DNA of 18,197 nt from Acidaminococcaceae bacterium (GTDB lineage Bacteria > Bacillota > Negativicutes > Acidaminococcales > Acidaminococcaceae). This document shows positions 1-8,392 of this stretch, one piece after another. A model generated the notes under the pieces. It was not told the origin of the DNA. It searched no databases and saw only the letters and a list, made by a program, of their open reading frames with translations. The stretch covers positions 1-18,197 of the forward strand of contig JALCSJ010000026.1 in the NCBI GenBank assembly GCA_022653215.1, given 5' to 3'. Position numbers and translations under genes: made by a program. Every line of letters starts with the position of its first letter. Position 1 is the first letter of the stretch.

Positions 1-1482
1 ATGATACTGATAATTAATGTTTTTAACATTTATGTGGTTTTTCAGCAGCATATGTTTCCTATCAAATTCAGCTTTGGTATTTTGTCCCACCCACTGAAAA
101 GGAGTATAGGGTTTTGGTACGAAATTAGAAACGCTGACAGTTACTCTTGCACCACCATGCCCTGTTACCTGCTTGTATTTATATTGAACAGATTTTGCCA
201 GATTCACTATCTCCACAATATCTTCATCAGTTTCTCCCGGCAGACCTATCATGAAATAAAGCTTCACCCCTGACCAGCCGTTTTTAAAAGCCGCTTCCAC
301 CGCATTCATTAAATCTTCTTTAGTAACGCCTTTATTGATAACATCCCGCATTCTCTGACTACCTGCTTCAGGAGCAAAGGTCAGTCCGCTTTTCCGGACA
401 GTCTGAACTTCCTGGGCCAGATCCACGGAAAAGCTGTCGATTCGCAAGCTGGGTAAAGAGATGCCAATTCTTTCCTCTTTATATTCATTCAACAAATCCT
501 TAACCAAATCCTCTAAGCAGGAATAGTCAGCTGTACTTAGAGAGAAAAGAGAAATCTCATCATAACCTGTATTATCCACTAATTCCCTTGCCAGTTTTTC
601 CAGGACTTCTTTACGCCGTTCCCGGACAGGCCGGTAAATAATTCCGGCGTTACAAAATCTACAGCCTCTGCTGCAGCCCCGGAAAAGTTCCAGCATAATA
701 CGGTCATGGACAGCAGTGCCATAGGGAACAATAGGATGGGTGGGATACTTGACAGTATTTAAATCTTTGACCACCCTTTTTAAAATTTTCTTAGGTGCAT
801 ATTTATTGTTGGGTTTTACCTCTTGAATTTTGCCATCGGGGTAATAAGTGATGTCATAAAAAGCCGGTACATAAACTCCTTGGATTTGGACTACTCTGCT
901 CAGGAATCCTTTTCTTCCCCCCGGTTTTCCTTCCTGCTGCCATTTTTTATAGGCTTGGGCCACTTCTACGATTATGTCTTCTCCATCACCAATCATAGCA
1001 AAATCAATAAAGTCAGCCAATGGTTCGCAATTGAAAACACAGGGTCCCCCCACCATAACAAAAGGTTCTTCTTCTCTTCTTTCCTTAGACAAGACAGTAA
1101 TGTTGCCTAAATCCAGCATATTAATAATATTTGTGTAAGACAACTCATATTGCAAGGTGAAGCCAACTAAAGAAAATTGGCTTAGCTCTCTGCTTGTTTC
1201 CATAGAGCTTAAGGGAATTTTTCTTTCCCGCATTTTCCCTTCCATATCCATCCAGGGGGCAAAAGCTCTTTCTGCCGCTATACCTTGCACATCATTCAAA
1301 ATTCCATAAAGAATTTTAAATCCCAGATAACTCATGCCAACTTCATAGGTATCAGGAAAAGCAAGACAAACAGACACCTCTGTTTCCTCAGGTGTTTTAA
1401 TTACACTGCCAAACTCCATTCCTGTATAACGTTCCGGTTTTTCTACAGAATTCAAAATATCAATAGGTAGATCTTTATGCAT
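1..1482 (-). CDS. B12-binding-domain radical SAM protein, TIGR03960 type (C-terminus beyond window)
   Basis: Reading the minus strand from an ATG at 1482 gives 494 uninterrupted codons that are still open at position 1, so the C-terminus is missing. The radical SAM cluster motif C-x3-C-x2-C is at residues 270, 274 and 277 (context RGCSRGCRFCNAG). The region before it, with VGGP and an 'IGDGED' stretch, matches the N-terminal cobalamin-binding-like domain of this family. A 'PEAGSQRMR' segment follows the cluster. In Firmicutes this family is typically followed by a TIGR03936 partner and an RNase E/G gene near rplU; that is family knowledge, and those genes would lie outside the window. The substrate is unknown; B12-radical SAM enzymes often do methyl transfer or difficult carbon chemistry. 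AAGGAG (1488-1493) overlaps the rodA stop codon, so translation is probably coupled to rodA. Family call is firm, reaction unknown. Confidence 0.9.
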   Translation of the reverse strand, partial: MHKDLPIDILNSVEKPERYTGMEFGSVIKTPEETEVSVCLAFPDTYEVGMSYLGFKILYGILNDVQGIAAERAFAPWMDMEGKMRERKIPLSSMETSRELSQFSLVGFTLQYELSYTNIINMLDLGNITVLSKERREEEPFVMVGGPCVFNCEPLADFIDFAMIGDGEDIIVEVAQAYKKWQQEGKPGGRKGFLSRVVQIQGVYVPAFYDITYYPDGKIQEVKPNNKYAPKKILKRVVKDLNTVKYPTHPIVPYGTAVHDRIMLELFRGCSRGCRFCNAGIIYRPVRERRKEVLEKLARELVDNTGYDEISLFSLSTADYSCLEDLVKDLLNEYKEERIGISLPSLRIDSFSVDLAQEVQTVRKSGLTFAPEAGSQRMRDVINKGVTKEDLMNAVEAAFKNGWSGVKLYFMIGLPGETDEDIVEIVNLAKSVQYKYKQVTGHGGARVTVSVSNFVPKPYTPFQWVGQNTKAEFDRKHMLLKNHINVKNINYQYH

Positions 1483-1491
1483 TTTAGCTCC

Positions 1492-2601
1492 TTAGTCAAA
1501 TCGTAATCTTTGGGGATGTAAATCAATATTTAAAAGCAATGTAACAAGCAGCATATTCGTCGTCAGGGAACTTACTCCATAACTCATAAAAGGCAAAGGC
1601 ACGCCGGTAACAGGCATAATTCCGCTGGTCATACCCACATTAACTAAAACATGGAAGGTAAACATAGAAACAATACCTACTGCCAAAAGAGTGCCAAAAT
1701 TATCTGTGGCATGCATGGCAATATAAATTCCTCGATAAATAACCACCAGATAAAGCAGTAAAATAATCGTAACTCCCACAAAGCCAAATTCTTCGCCGGC
1801 TACGGCAAAAATAAAATCTGTGTGGTTTTCCGGTAAAAAATTTAACTGACTCTGGGTCCCGGAGAACAACCCTTTACCAAAAAACAATCCGGAACCAATA
1901 GCAATCATAGATTGAATTACATGATAGCCACTGCCATAGGGCTCCAAACCCGGATCCAGAAATACTCTGATTCTGTTTCTCTGGTATTCGTGAAGAACCA
2001 TCCACATAAGTGGTGCCGAGGCTAAACTTATTCCGCCTAAAGCCAGAAAATATTTTTTCTTGAAACCGCATACTATCATAGTTCCCAAAAGGATAGCCAT
2101 AAAAACAAGAGATGTTCCCAAATCAGGCTGTTTCACCACAAAAAGAAAGGGCACCAGAACAAAGCCAAAAATCGGCAGCCAACTGCGAAAATTATCCAGC
2201 GTGGGAAGTTTTTTGTCCACAAAAGAGGCCAGAGCAACAATCATAATGGCTTTGGCAAATTCACTGGGCTGAATACTGATGGGGCCTATTTGCAGCCAAC
2301 GCTGGGCTCCCAAAGCAGTTCTGCCAAACAGCATTACTCCTAACAGCATTATAATATTAATAATATAAAGGGGTTTAGCCAGACTTTTTAACATTCTGTA
2401 ATCAAATCTCAGCAAGAAAAATCCCAGCATAAGATTGATAATCACAAAGACGCTTTGGCGAAAGACAAAACGGAAACGTGTTGGTGATGGAACATTAGCA
2501 TGTGTTGCACTGGCAATCAGAGTAATGCCTATAAGAACTAAAAGCATAACACTGCCTATTAGCACATAGTCTAAATTATTAGTGATTCTTCTATTATTCA
2601 T
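1492..2601 (-). CDS. rodA: RodA, SEDS-family peptidoglycan glycosyltransferase
   Basis: RodA polymerises lipid II into glycan strands during lateral-wall growth, working with the class B PBP encoded immediately upstream. The 369-residue protein is highly hydrophobic with about ten membrane segments. SEDS hallmarks are visible: 'RWLQIGPISIQPSEFAK' at about residues 101-117, KQPDLGTS at 157-164, and the extracytoplasmic LPENHTDFIFA at 256-266. D262 in that last segment corresponds to the essential SEDS aspartate. I place the start at the ATG at 2601 because GAGAGGAG ends 5 bases upstream. A longer GTG start at 2607 would sit on the last base of that ribosome binding site. It could formally be FtsW or SpoVE, but the mreBCD-mrdA context makes RodA much more likely. 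Confidence 0.95.
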   Translation of the reverse strand: MNNRRITNNLDYVLIGSVMLLVLIGITLIASATHANVPSPTRFRFVFRQSVFVIINLMLGFFLLRFDYRMLKSLAKPLYIINIIMLLGVMLFGRTALGAQRWLQIGPISIQPSEFAKAIMIVALASFVDKKLPTLDNFRSWLPIFGFVLVPFLFVVKQPDLGTSLVFMAILLGTMIVCGFKKKYFLALGGISLASAPLMWMVLHEYQRNRIRVFLDPGLEPYGSGYHVIQSMIAIGSGLFFGKGLFSGTQSQLNFLPENHTDFIFAVAGEEFGFVGVTIILLLYLVVIYRGIYIAMHATDNFGTLLAVGIVSMFTFHVLVNVGMTSGIMPVTGVPLPFMSYGVSSLTTNMLLVTLLLNIDLHPQRLRFD

Positions 2602-2606
2602 AGGCA

Positions 2607-2612
2607 CTCCTC
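2607..2612 (-). promoter_or_regulatory. rodA ribosome binding site that decides the start
   Basis: The minus strand reads GAGGAG here, followed by TGCCT and then ATG at 2601. The spacing of 5 bases fits the ATG. The in-frame GTG at 2607 uses the final G of the site as its first base, which argues against that longer start. Confidence 0.75.
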
Positions 2613-2621
2613 TCTAAAGTT

Positions 2622-4385
2622 TTATTTTCCTGTACCAAAAGCATATTCCAAAACACTTTTAACAATAGGCGCAGCAGATACTGCACCGTAACTGCCCTGT
2701 TCTACCAGACAAACCACAACCAGCTGCGGATCATCGGCTGGGGCATAAGCAATAAACCAGCCATGGTCTCTTCCGTGCGGATTTTCTGCAGTACCTGTTT
2801 TACCTGCTACGGAAACCGGCAGACTATTTAAAGAAGCAGCGGTACCTCCTTCTTTAGTAACAGCCTTCAAAGCCTCTTGAATCAATTTTAAGTTAGTTTC
2901 TGACACAGGGATATTTCCTACCGCCTCAGGTTTAAAGGTTTTGGACAAACTACCGTCATCATTAAGAATTCTTTTTACCAGATGCGGTTTATAACGTTTA
3001 CCGTCCAAGGCAACAGCGCTTAACATCTGAGCTATCTGAATTGGTGTTGCCAGCGTAAAACCTTGACCAATAGAGGCATTAAAAGTGTCTCCCAAGAACC
3101 AGTCTTCCTCGAAGACTTTTTTCTTATAAGCAGGAGAAGCAATTAAGCCATTGGCTTCCCCTTCCAAATCAATGCCGGTTTTTTTCCCAAGGCCAAAATC
3201 AGCCGCATATTTATCAATAGCATCAATACCCAGCCGATAACCCATTTCATAAAAATACACGTTATCAGAAGCAGACAAAGCTGTCTTGAAATTAATCCAG
3301 CCCAAAGCTTCTCCGCCGGCATTCCGCATGTCAACAAGCGGGTGACGGCCTGAGTCGAAAATCATTTCATTGGGGGTTACTTTCTTTTCCTGTAAAGCAG
3401 CAGAACCTGTTACAATTTTAAAAGTAGAACCCGGGGGGTATTCTCCCGCAATTACTTTATCTGTCATAGGATGAAAACCGTCTGTATTAATTCTGTTCCA
3501 GTTTTTCTCTGAAATACCATTCACGAACCAGTTAGGATCAAAATCAGGTCTGGATGCTAAAGCCTTAACTTCCCCGCTATGGGGATCCATAACAATAACA
3601 GCGCAGGCTCTGGCTCCAATAGCATGCAGCTGTCTGTCAACTGCTTGCTCGGCAATTCTCTGAAGCTTGGCATCAATAGTCAGGACCAAAGATTGTCCCG
3701 GGATAGGATTAACCTTATCCATAATCTGAACAACCCGTCCATTCACATCTACTTCTTCACGGTAGCTGCCATCTGTGCCCCGCAGGTATTTATCATAATA
3801 ATTTTCCAAACCAAACTTTCCTACAATATCTCCGGCTTTTAGTTCTTTATAAACGCCTTGCTCAATTTCATATTCACTGATTTCGCCCACATAGCCAAGA
3901 GTATGCACTGCCAAAGATTTATTAAGATAAGTTCGTACCGGCTGAACTTCCAGTAAAACTCCCGGAAGAAATCTAATATTTTCTTCTACTTTCGTTACAA
4001 TCTCCGGTGAAGCATTACGGATCAGCCTAATCGGTTCAGCGCTGCCGCTATTTTCTTCAATCATTTTTTTTATTTTATCTTGAGGCATATTAATGATAGT
4101 TGATAAACGGGCAATAATTTCAGGTTTAAAACCTTCGCCGCTTCTGGCCAAGGAAACCATGAACCCCGGCTTATTATCAACCAGAACTTCTCCGTTGCAA
4201 TCATATATAATGCCCCGGGGAGCAATAATACGAGTATAGCGTGTCCTATTGCCCTCGGCTCTGCTCTCATAATACGTTCCCTTATAAAGCTGCAGGTAAG
4301 CCATTCTGCCAATAAGAATAAAGATAATAACAGTTGCTGCAGCCATCATAATTTCCAAACGATATGCGTATTTCTTATTAAGCAC
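2622..4385 (-). CDS. mrdA: Penicillin-binding protein 2, class B transpeptidase of the elongasome
   Basis: This is a D,D-transpeptidase that cross-links peptidoglycan made by RodA. The 587-residue protein has a short cytoplasmic tail, one membrane anchor at about residues 11-30, a PBP dimerisation domain beginning around 'IIAPRGIIYD' (53-62), and a C-terminal penicillin-binding domain. All three active-site motifs are present: S320-T-F-K323 with the nucleophile S320, S373-D-N375, and K529-T-G531. The length is typical for PBP2. The start is GTG at 4385, preceded by GAAAGGAG with 7 bases of spacing. The gene lies between mreD and rodA with 17- and 20-base gaps, so the three are co-transcribed. 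In many Firmicutes relatives minC and minD sit between this gene and rodA; they are absent here. Confidence 0.96.
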   Translation of the reverse strand: MLNKKYAYRLEIMMAAATVIIFILIGRMAYLQLYKGTYYESRAEGNRTRYTRIIAPRGIIYDCNGEVLVDNKPGFMVSLARSGEGFKPEIIARLSTIINMPQDKIKKMIEENSGSAEPIRLIRNASPEIVTKVEENIRFLPGVLLEVQPVRTYLNKSLAVHTLGYVGEISEYEIEQGVYKELKAGDIVGKFGLENYYDKYLRGTDGSYREEVDVNGRVVQIMDKVNPIPGQSLVLTIDAKLQRIAEQAVDRQLHAIGARACAVIVMDPHSGEVKALASRPDFDPNWFVNGISEKNWNRINTDGFHPMTDKVIAGEYPPGSTFKIVTGSAALQEKKVTPNEMIFDSGRHPLVDMRNAGGEALGWINFKTALSASDNVYFYEMGYRLGIDAIDKYAADFGLGKKTGIDLEGEANGLIASPAYKKKVFEEDWFLGDTFNASIGQGFTLATPIQIAQMLSAVALDGKRYKPHLVKRILNDDGSLSKTFKPEAVGNIPVSETNLKLIQEALKAVTKEGGTAASLNSLPVSVAGKTGTAENPHGRDHGWFIAYAPADDPQLVVVCLVEQGSYGAVSAAPIVKSVLEYAFGTGK

Positions 4386-4402
4386 TAGCTTACTCCTTTC
4401 TG

Positions 4403-4909
4403 CTAAAAGTGATAATAAGGATTTTCCCTGCGTCCTATGTAATCTCGTAAAATTCTAAAAATTATCCACATGGGAACAGAACACAAAAGATTCCAACCCA
4501 TGTATTTTAAAGTCCCTGACAATATGGGTCCCCAGGGAAACATGTGTCCCCGATAAAGCATTAAAAATATTGCAGTAACTATTTTCAAAAAGATACTTAC
4601 TACTGCTACCAAAACAAAAAAAGTTGCTATTTTATCCTTAAAGATTCTCTCTCTGCTGCTGCCAATAAGAAATCCCAGCAACAAACGAGTAATCATATGA
4701 TAACCAAAAAAAGAAAAAGTCACCACATCTTGAAGGGTACCAATGAAAAAGCCACAGCGTGCCCCACGTCTGCCACCTGTATCCAAAGAAAACAATAATA
4801 AAAATAAAAGCAGAAGGTCAGGAGCCTGGGTGCTACTGAAAAACATAAACCAATGAATTTGCACAGCAAAGAGAAGCAATGCCAAAAGAGGCCAAAGAGC
4901 TTGTGTCAT
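4403..4909 (-). CDS. mreD: MreD, rod-shape-determining membrane protein
   Basis: A 168-residue protein composed almost entirely of hydrophobic segments (about five to six predicted membrane spans), the right size for MreD. It is an integral component of the MreBCD elongation complex. Sequence identity for MreD is always low, so the call rests mainly on hydrophobicity, length and position between mreC and mrdA. The segment 'DLLLLFLLLFSLDTGGRRG' followed by GFFIGTLQD is typical of the family's N-terminal half. The ATG at 4909 overlaps the mreC stop by four bases (ATGA), which implies translational coupling. Confidence 0.92.
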   Translation of the reverse strand: MTQALWPLLALLLFAVQIHWFMFFSSTQAPDLLLLFLLLFSLDTGGRRGARCGFFIGTLQDVVTFSFFGYHMITRLLLGFLIGSSRERIFKDKIATFFVLVAVVSIFLKIVTAIFLMLYRGHMFPWGPILSGTLKYMGWNLLCSVPMWIIFRILRDYIGRRENPYYHF

Positions 4910-5793
4910 CGAGACCCTCCCCCTTTAGTTGTCTGCCCGGATTGCTTGCTTTTAGTATTTTTTAAAGTATCAGCAAAACCCTTAAAATTATTAATAACCA
5001 TTACTTCTTCCAGATGAGTAAAATCTACTGCAGGAGTAATAGTCGCTATTTTGGTTAATCCCCCCGCATCCATCTGAACCTCTTCAATAGTTCCGATAAT
5101 CAGTCCTGCCGGATGATAGCCACTGTAACCGCTGGTTACGACAGTATCGCCGGGAAGCAGATCTGCATTTCTGGCCATGTTCCTCATCTCCAGGGAAGCA
5201 TCTGTACCGGCTATGCCATTAACAATACCGGCTACCCGGGAATCACCTCTTAGGTTCATGCCTCCTAAACGACTCTTAGGGCTATTAATCAGCAGTACCT
5301 TAGCCATATGTGGATACAGGCCATCTATAATTCCCACCAGGCCTGAGCCATTAATTACAGACATGTTTAATTGTAGTCCGTCTGCCTCACCCACATTAAT
5401 TAAAATAACATCTTTAAAATCACCCATGTCTCTGGAAATTACTTTTGCAGCAGTAAATTTCAGATTAGGATGCAGATTTTTAAAATTCAGAAGCTGAGTC
5501 AGGCGGTCATTTTCCGCTTTCATGGCAATAAGGTCTGCATTTTCCTGACGGAGATTGTCATTTTCTTTTTGTAATTTAGCATCCTTTGCTTCCAAATCGC
5601 TGCGGAAGGTAAAATAATTACCAGTGTTTTTTACACCCTTGCCAAAAGAATTTAAGACAAAATTAACCGGTGATAATACCGTCATGATAATACTATTCAC
5701 CACAGGAAAATGAGCCCGTCCATCTTTTATTAAACCTATTATCAACAGAATGATTACTACTACGGCAATTGCCCTTAGCTTTCTTGTTCTCAT
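4906..5793 (-). CDS. mreC: MreC, rod-shape-determining scaffold protein
   Basis: MreC links cytoplasmic MreB to periplasmic wall enzymes and activates PBP2-RodA. The 295-residue protein has a basic N-terminus (MRTRKLR), one membrane segment at about residues 8-22, and a heptad-rich coiled coil at about 64-103 full of Glu, Lys, Asn and Leu. A two-lobed beta-rich domain follows; its 'VINGSGLVGII' and 'GDTVVTSGYSGYHPAGLIIG' stretches are characteristic. The start is ATG at 5793 after AGGGGAT. The C-terminal tail is Ser/Gly/Lys-rich and ends in the overlap with mreD. The family call is secure from both sequence and context. Confidence 0.96.
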   Translation of the reverse strand: MRTRKLRAIAVVVIILLIIGLIKDGRAHFPVVNSIIMTVLSPVNFVLNSFGKGVKNTGNYFTFRSDLEAKDAKLQKENDNLRQENADLIAMKAENDRLTQLLNFKNLHPNLKFTAAKVISRDMGDFKDVILINVGEADGLQLNMSVINGSGLVGIIDGLYPHMAKVLLINSPKSRLGGMNLRGDSRVAGIVNGIAGTDASLEMRNMARNADLLPGDTVVTSGYSGYHPAGLIIGTIEEVQMDAGGLTKIATITPAVDFTHLEEVMVINNFKGFADTLKNTKSKQSGQTTKGGGSR

Positions 5794-5811
5794 GCTATCC
5801 CCTAAATTTCT

Positions 5812-6849
5812 TTATTTGCGATGACGGGAGGCCATTATGCCCCTCTTTAGAGCTTCAATATGATCCAACGCTATACCGGTTCCCAAAACCACACAGGACA
5901 AAGCATCTTCCGACACAAGAACCGGCATGCCTGTTTCTTTGCTTATAAGCCTGTCAAAATTTCTCAGTAAAGATGAACCACCGGTCATGACGATACCCCT
6001 GTCCATAATATCTGCAGCCAGTTCCGGCGGTGTTTTTTCCAAAGTGCTTTTTACTGCCTCTAAAATAGCTACGATTGGCTCTGCCAGTGCCTCATTAATA
6101 TGATTTTGATTAACTGTCAAAGTCTTAGGTAACCCCGTAACCATGTCACGGCCTCTAATATTCATTCTGGCAGGTCTTTCCACCGGCATAGCCGTACCGA
6201 TTTCCACTTTAACATGCTCAGCAGTTCTTTCTCCGATGAGCAGATTATATTTACGTTTAATGTATTGAACAATGGCTTTGTCCATTTCATCTCCGGCCAC
6301 ACGTATGGATTTTGCTACTACCACACCGCCTAAAGACAAAATCGCTACTTCTGTAGTTCCGCCGCCTAAGTCAACAATCATACTGCCCTTAGCCTCTTGA
6401 ACCGGAAGCCCTGCACCAATAGCCGCTGCCATAGGTTCTTCGATTAAATATGCTTCTCTGGCCCCGGCCTGAACAGCTGCATCAATTACCGCCCTTTTTT
6501 CCACTTCCGTGACGCCGGAAGGAACCCCAACTACCACTCTGGGCCGTACAAAAGGCTTATTGTGCAAAGCTTTCTTTATAAAGAATTTCAGCATGGCCTG
6601 AGTAATATCAAAATCAGCTATAACGCCATCTTTTAAAGGACGAATTGCTACGATATTGCCGGGAGTCCGGCCTATCATACGTTTAGCCTCAGCACCAACT
6701 GCTATGATTTTATGACTGTCTTTTTCCACAGCAACAACAGAAGGCTCTCTAATAATAATGCCCTGTCCTTTTAAAAGGACCAAGGTATTGGCAGTTCCTA
6801 AATCTATACCCATATCTTTAGAAAAGGAATCTAAGAAATCAAACTTCAA
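5812..6849 (-). CDS. mreB: MreB, actin-like rod-shape-determining protein
   Basis: MreB forms membrane-associated filaments that position the elongation machinery. The 345-residue length and all actin-fold nucleotide motifs fit: phosphate-1 D16-LGTANT, phosphate-2 D160-LGGGTTE, and the adenosine motif MTGGSSLL at 288-295. 'GVPSGVTEVEKRA' at 108-120 is also classic MreB. The start is TTG at 6849, preceded by AGAAGGGAAG; the next in-frame ATG, residue 13, would cut into the first beta strand before the phosphate-1 loop, so TTG is preferred. It follows radC with a 15-base gap and precedes mreC by 18 bases. The paralogue Mbl is a minor alternative, but adjacency to mreCD favours MreB. Confidence 0.97.
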   Translation of the reverse strand: MKFDFLDSFSKDMGIDLGTANTLVLLKGQGIIIREPSVVAVEKDSHKIIAVGAEAKRMIGRTPGNIVAIRPLKDGVIADFDITQAMLKFFIKKALHNKPFVRPRVVVGVPSGVTEVEKRAVIDAAVQAGAREAYLIEEPMAAAIGAGLPVQEAKGSMIVDLGGGTTEVAILSLGGVVVAKSIRVAGDEMDKAIVQYIKRKYNLLIGERTAEHVKVEIGTAMPVERPARMNIRGRDMVTGLPKTLTVNQNHINEALAEPIVAILEAVKSTLEKTPPELAADIMDRGIVMTGGSSLLRNFDRLISKETGMPVLVSEDALSCVVLGTGIALDHIEALKRGIMASRHRK

Positions 6850-6864
6850 GGTCTTCCCTTCTTT

Positions 6865-7563
6865 CTACAAATATCCATGTTGTTTAAAACTGTAAAATAT
6901 CCCATCCCCAATAATCAAATGATCCAAAACCGGTATTCCCAAAATTTTTCCTGCTTCTGCTAAATTAGCGGTAAGCTCCTTGTCATCTTTGCTGGGAGAA
7001 ACTTCCCCCGATGGATGATTGTGACCTACCAAAATAGCTGAAGCATGATAAAGTACGGCCTGAGAAAAGACCTCTCTGGTATGAACAAGGCTGGCATTAA
7101 CCGAACCTTGAGAAATTTTTTGGATGGAAATCACTTTACTTTTAGTATCTAAGAGCACAACTAAAAAATGCTCAGTATTTGCAAATCTTAAGCGGGGCAT
7201 CAATAGCTCCGCCCCTTCCCGGGCTGTTGTCACATGCTGTCTTTCCTCCAGCCTGGTCCAGGAAATTCTTTTCCCCAGTTCTAAAGCCGCCAGAATCATG
7301 GCCGCCTTAGCCGGGCCTAAACCATGTACCTTTAGTAATTCATCCCGGTATTCAGGTTTAGTCAATTCTCTTAATTTATTGCTGTTGCCCGCCAATTCTC
7401 CTGCTAAATCAAGAACGGATTTCTGTTTAGTTCCTGTCCGCAGGATAACAGCTAAAAGTTCAGGAATGCTCAGAGCTTCAGGTCCGGCATTCAATAAGCG
7501 TTCCTGAGGTCTAACCTCAGGAGGCAGTGCCTTGAAAGAAAAATTTGTCATATTGTTCCACAT
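6865..7563 (-). CDS. radC: RadC family JAMM/MPN-domain protein
   Basis: The 232-residue protein has an N-terminal helix-hairpin-helix region ('VHGLGPAKAAMILAALELGKR', about 79-99) followed by a metal-binding JAMM domain. Visible metal ligands are E164, H181 and H183 (HNHPSG) and D194. The old assignment as a DNA-repair protein is doubtful; the biochemical role is unsettled. The gene overlaps the 3' end of maf. Two starts are possible: ATG at 7563 (47-base overlap) or ATG at 7551 (35-base overlap, protein beginning MTNFSF). Neither has a strong Shine-Dalgarno sequence; GGA lies at a reasonable distance from the second. Expression probably depends on coupling to maf. The maf-radC-mreB order is common in Firmicutes. 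Confidence 0.94.
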   Translation of the reverse strand: MWNNMTNFSFKALPPEVRPQERLLNAGPEALSIPELLAVILRTGTKQKSVLDLAGELAGNSNKLRELTKPEYRDELLKVHGLGPAKAAMILAALELGKRISWTRLEERQHVTTAREGAELLMPRLRFANTEHFLVVLLDTKSKVISIQKISQGSVNASLVHTREVFSQAVLYHASAILVGHNHPSGEVSPSKDDKELTANLAEAGKILGIPVLDHLIIGDGIFYSFKQHGYL

Positions 7564-8113
7564 CCAGTTCTGCGAATAGAGTGTAAAGATCTGCTAAATC
7601 AAGTCCGACTACGTTACTGTAACTGCCTTCTATCTTCGTAATAAAAACTGCTCCCTGCCCTTGAATTCCGTAAGCTCCGGCCTTATCTAAAGGTTCCCCG
7701 GTGGCAACATAGCTTTGAATTTCTTTTTCGTTTAAATTTCGGAAATACACTTTGGTTGCTGAAACTCTTACCGCATGTTTTCCCCGGTAAAAAACACCTG
7801 TACCTGTAAGCACCCAGTGAGCTTTACCACTGAGAGCGCGAAGCATTTCTCCTGCTTCTTCTTTGTTTTTTGGTTTTCCCAGTATTTCTCCATCTAAGAC
7901 AACCACTGTGTCTGCCGCTATTACCACTACTTCATCAGAACATTGGGCAAGAACGCTCCTGGCTTTGCCAAGGGCATTGGTACTGACCAAAACCTCCGGT
8001 GCCAATCCTGATTCTGTTTCATGATAGTTACTGACCATAACAAGTGGTTTTATTCCAATCTGTCGCAAAAGCTCCAGTCTGCGAGGAGATCCTGATGCTA
8101 ACACTACCTGCAT
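7517..8113 (-). CDS. maf: Maf family nucleoside triphosphate pyrophosphatase (YhdE-like dTTP/UTP type)
   Basis: Maf enzymes hydrolyse nucleoside triphosphates, mainly dTTP and UTP in the YhdE branch, to monophosphate plus pyrophosphate and may clear modified nucleotides. The 198-residue protein begins with the family signature LASGSPRRLELL (5-16). The catalytic acidic residue is in AADT (D68), followed by 'GEILGKPKN'. The late motif KAGAYGIQGQGA (144-155) followed by SYSNVVGL (164-171) fits the YhdE branch. The ATG at 8113 follows AGGTGAT. The C-terminal tail is somewhat extended and overlaps radC. Substrate subtype is inferred from motif resemblance only. Confidence 0.94.
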   Translation of the reverse strand: MQVVLASGSPRRLELLRQIGIKPLVMVSNYHETESGLAPEVLVSTNALGKARSVLAQCSDEVVVIAADTVVVLDGEILGKPKNKEEAGEMLRALSGKAHWVLTGTGVFYRGKHAVRVSATKVYFRNLNEKEIQSYVATGEPLDKAGAYGIQGQGAVFITKIEGSYSNVVGLDLADLYTLFAELDVEQYDKFFFQGTAS

Positions 8114-8125
8114 TTATATCACCTC

Positions 8126-8392
8126 TTAAATTCTATTAAATAATAACATGGCAATAATCATGCCAACAATTGCTACTAAATTGGGAGAAAAAACAAATCC
8201 CACTGTAATTTTCATAACATAAAAATCAATAACCACCGGTGGAATATTCAACACTTGAAATTTCTGCACCAGGAAAGAAGTTCCTGAGCCAAAAACCTGA
8301 GAGCTCATCATGGCCTCTCCCAGCATACCGCCTATAATAGCACCTGTAGCCATAAACAAAAAAAACACAAACCATCTTCTGGACCCAGTCAT
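8126..8392 (-). CDS. Small two-TM membrane protein, DUF4321 type
   Basis: An 88-residue protein with two hydrophobic segments at about residues 7-27 and 70-86. The first carries a glycine-rich 'GAIIGGMLGEAM' stretch, and the intervening loop ends in a 'KITVGFVFSPNLVAIVGMI' pattern. This layout and the position directly upstream of maf match the DUF4321 family of Firmicutes, whose function is unknown. The ATG at 8392 overlaps the preceding stop (TAATG), and GGGGAGG lies just upstream, so it is translationally coupled to its neighbour. Family assignment is from memory of the pattern. Confidence 0.8.
   Translation of the reverse strand: MTGSRRWFVFFLFMATGAIIGGMLGEAMMSSQVFGSGTSFLVQKFQVLNIPPVVIDFYVMKITVGFVFSPNLVAIVGMIIAMLLFNRI

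Noticed and set aside
1..1470. Plus-strand open frames of 61 to 95 codons (1-273, 823-1110, 1285-1470)
   Set aside because: All are antisense to a radical SAM gene with clear catalytic motifs, and none shows family resemblance.
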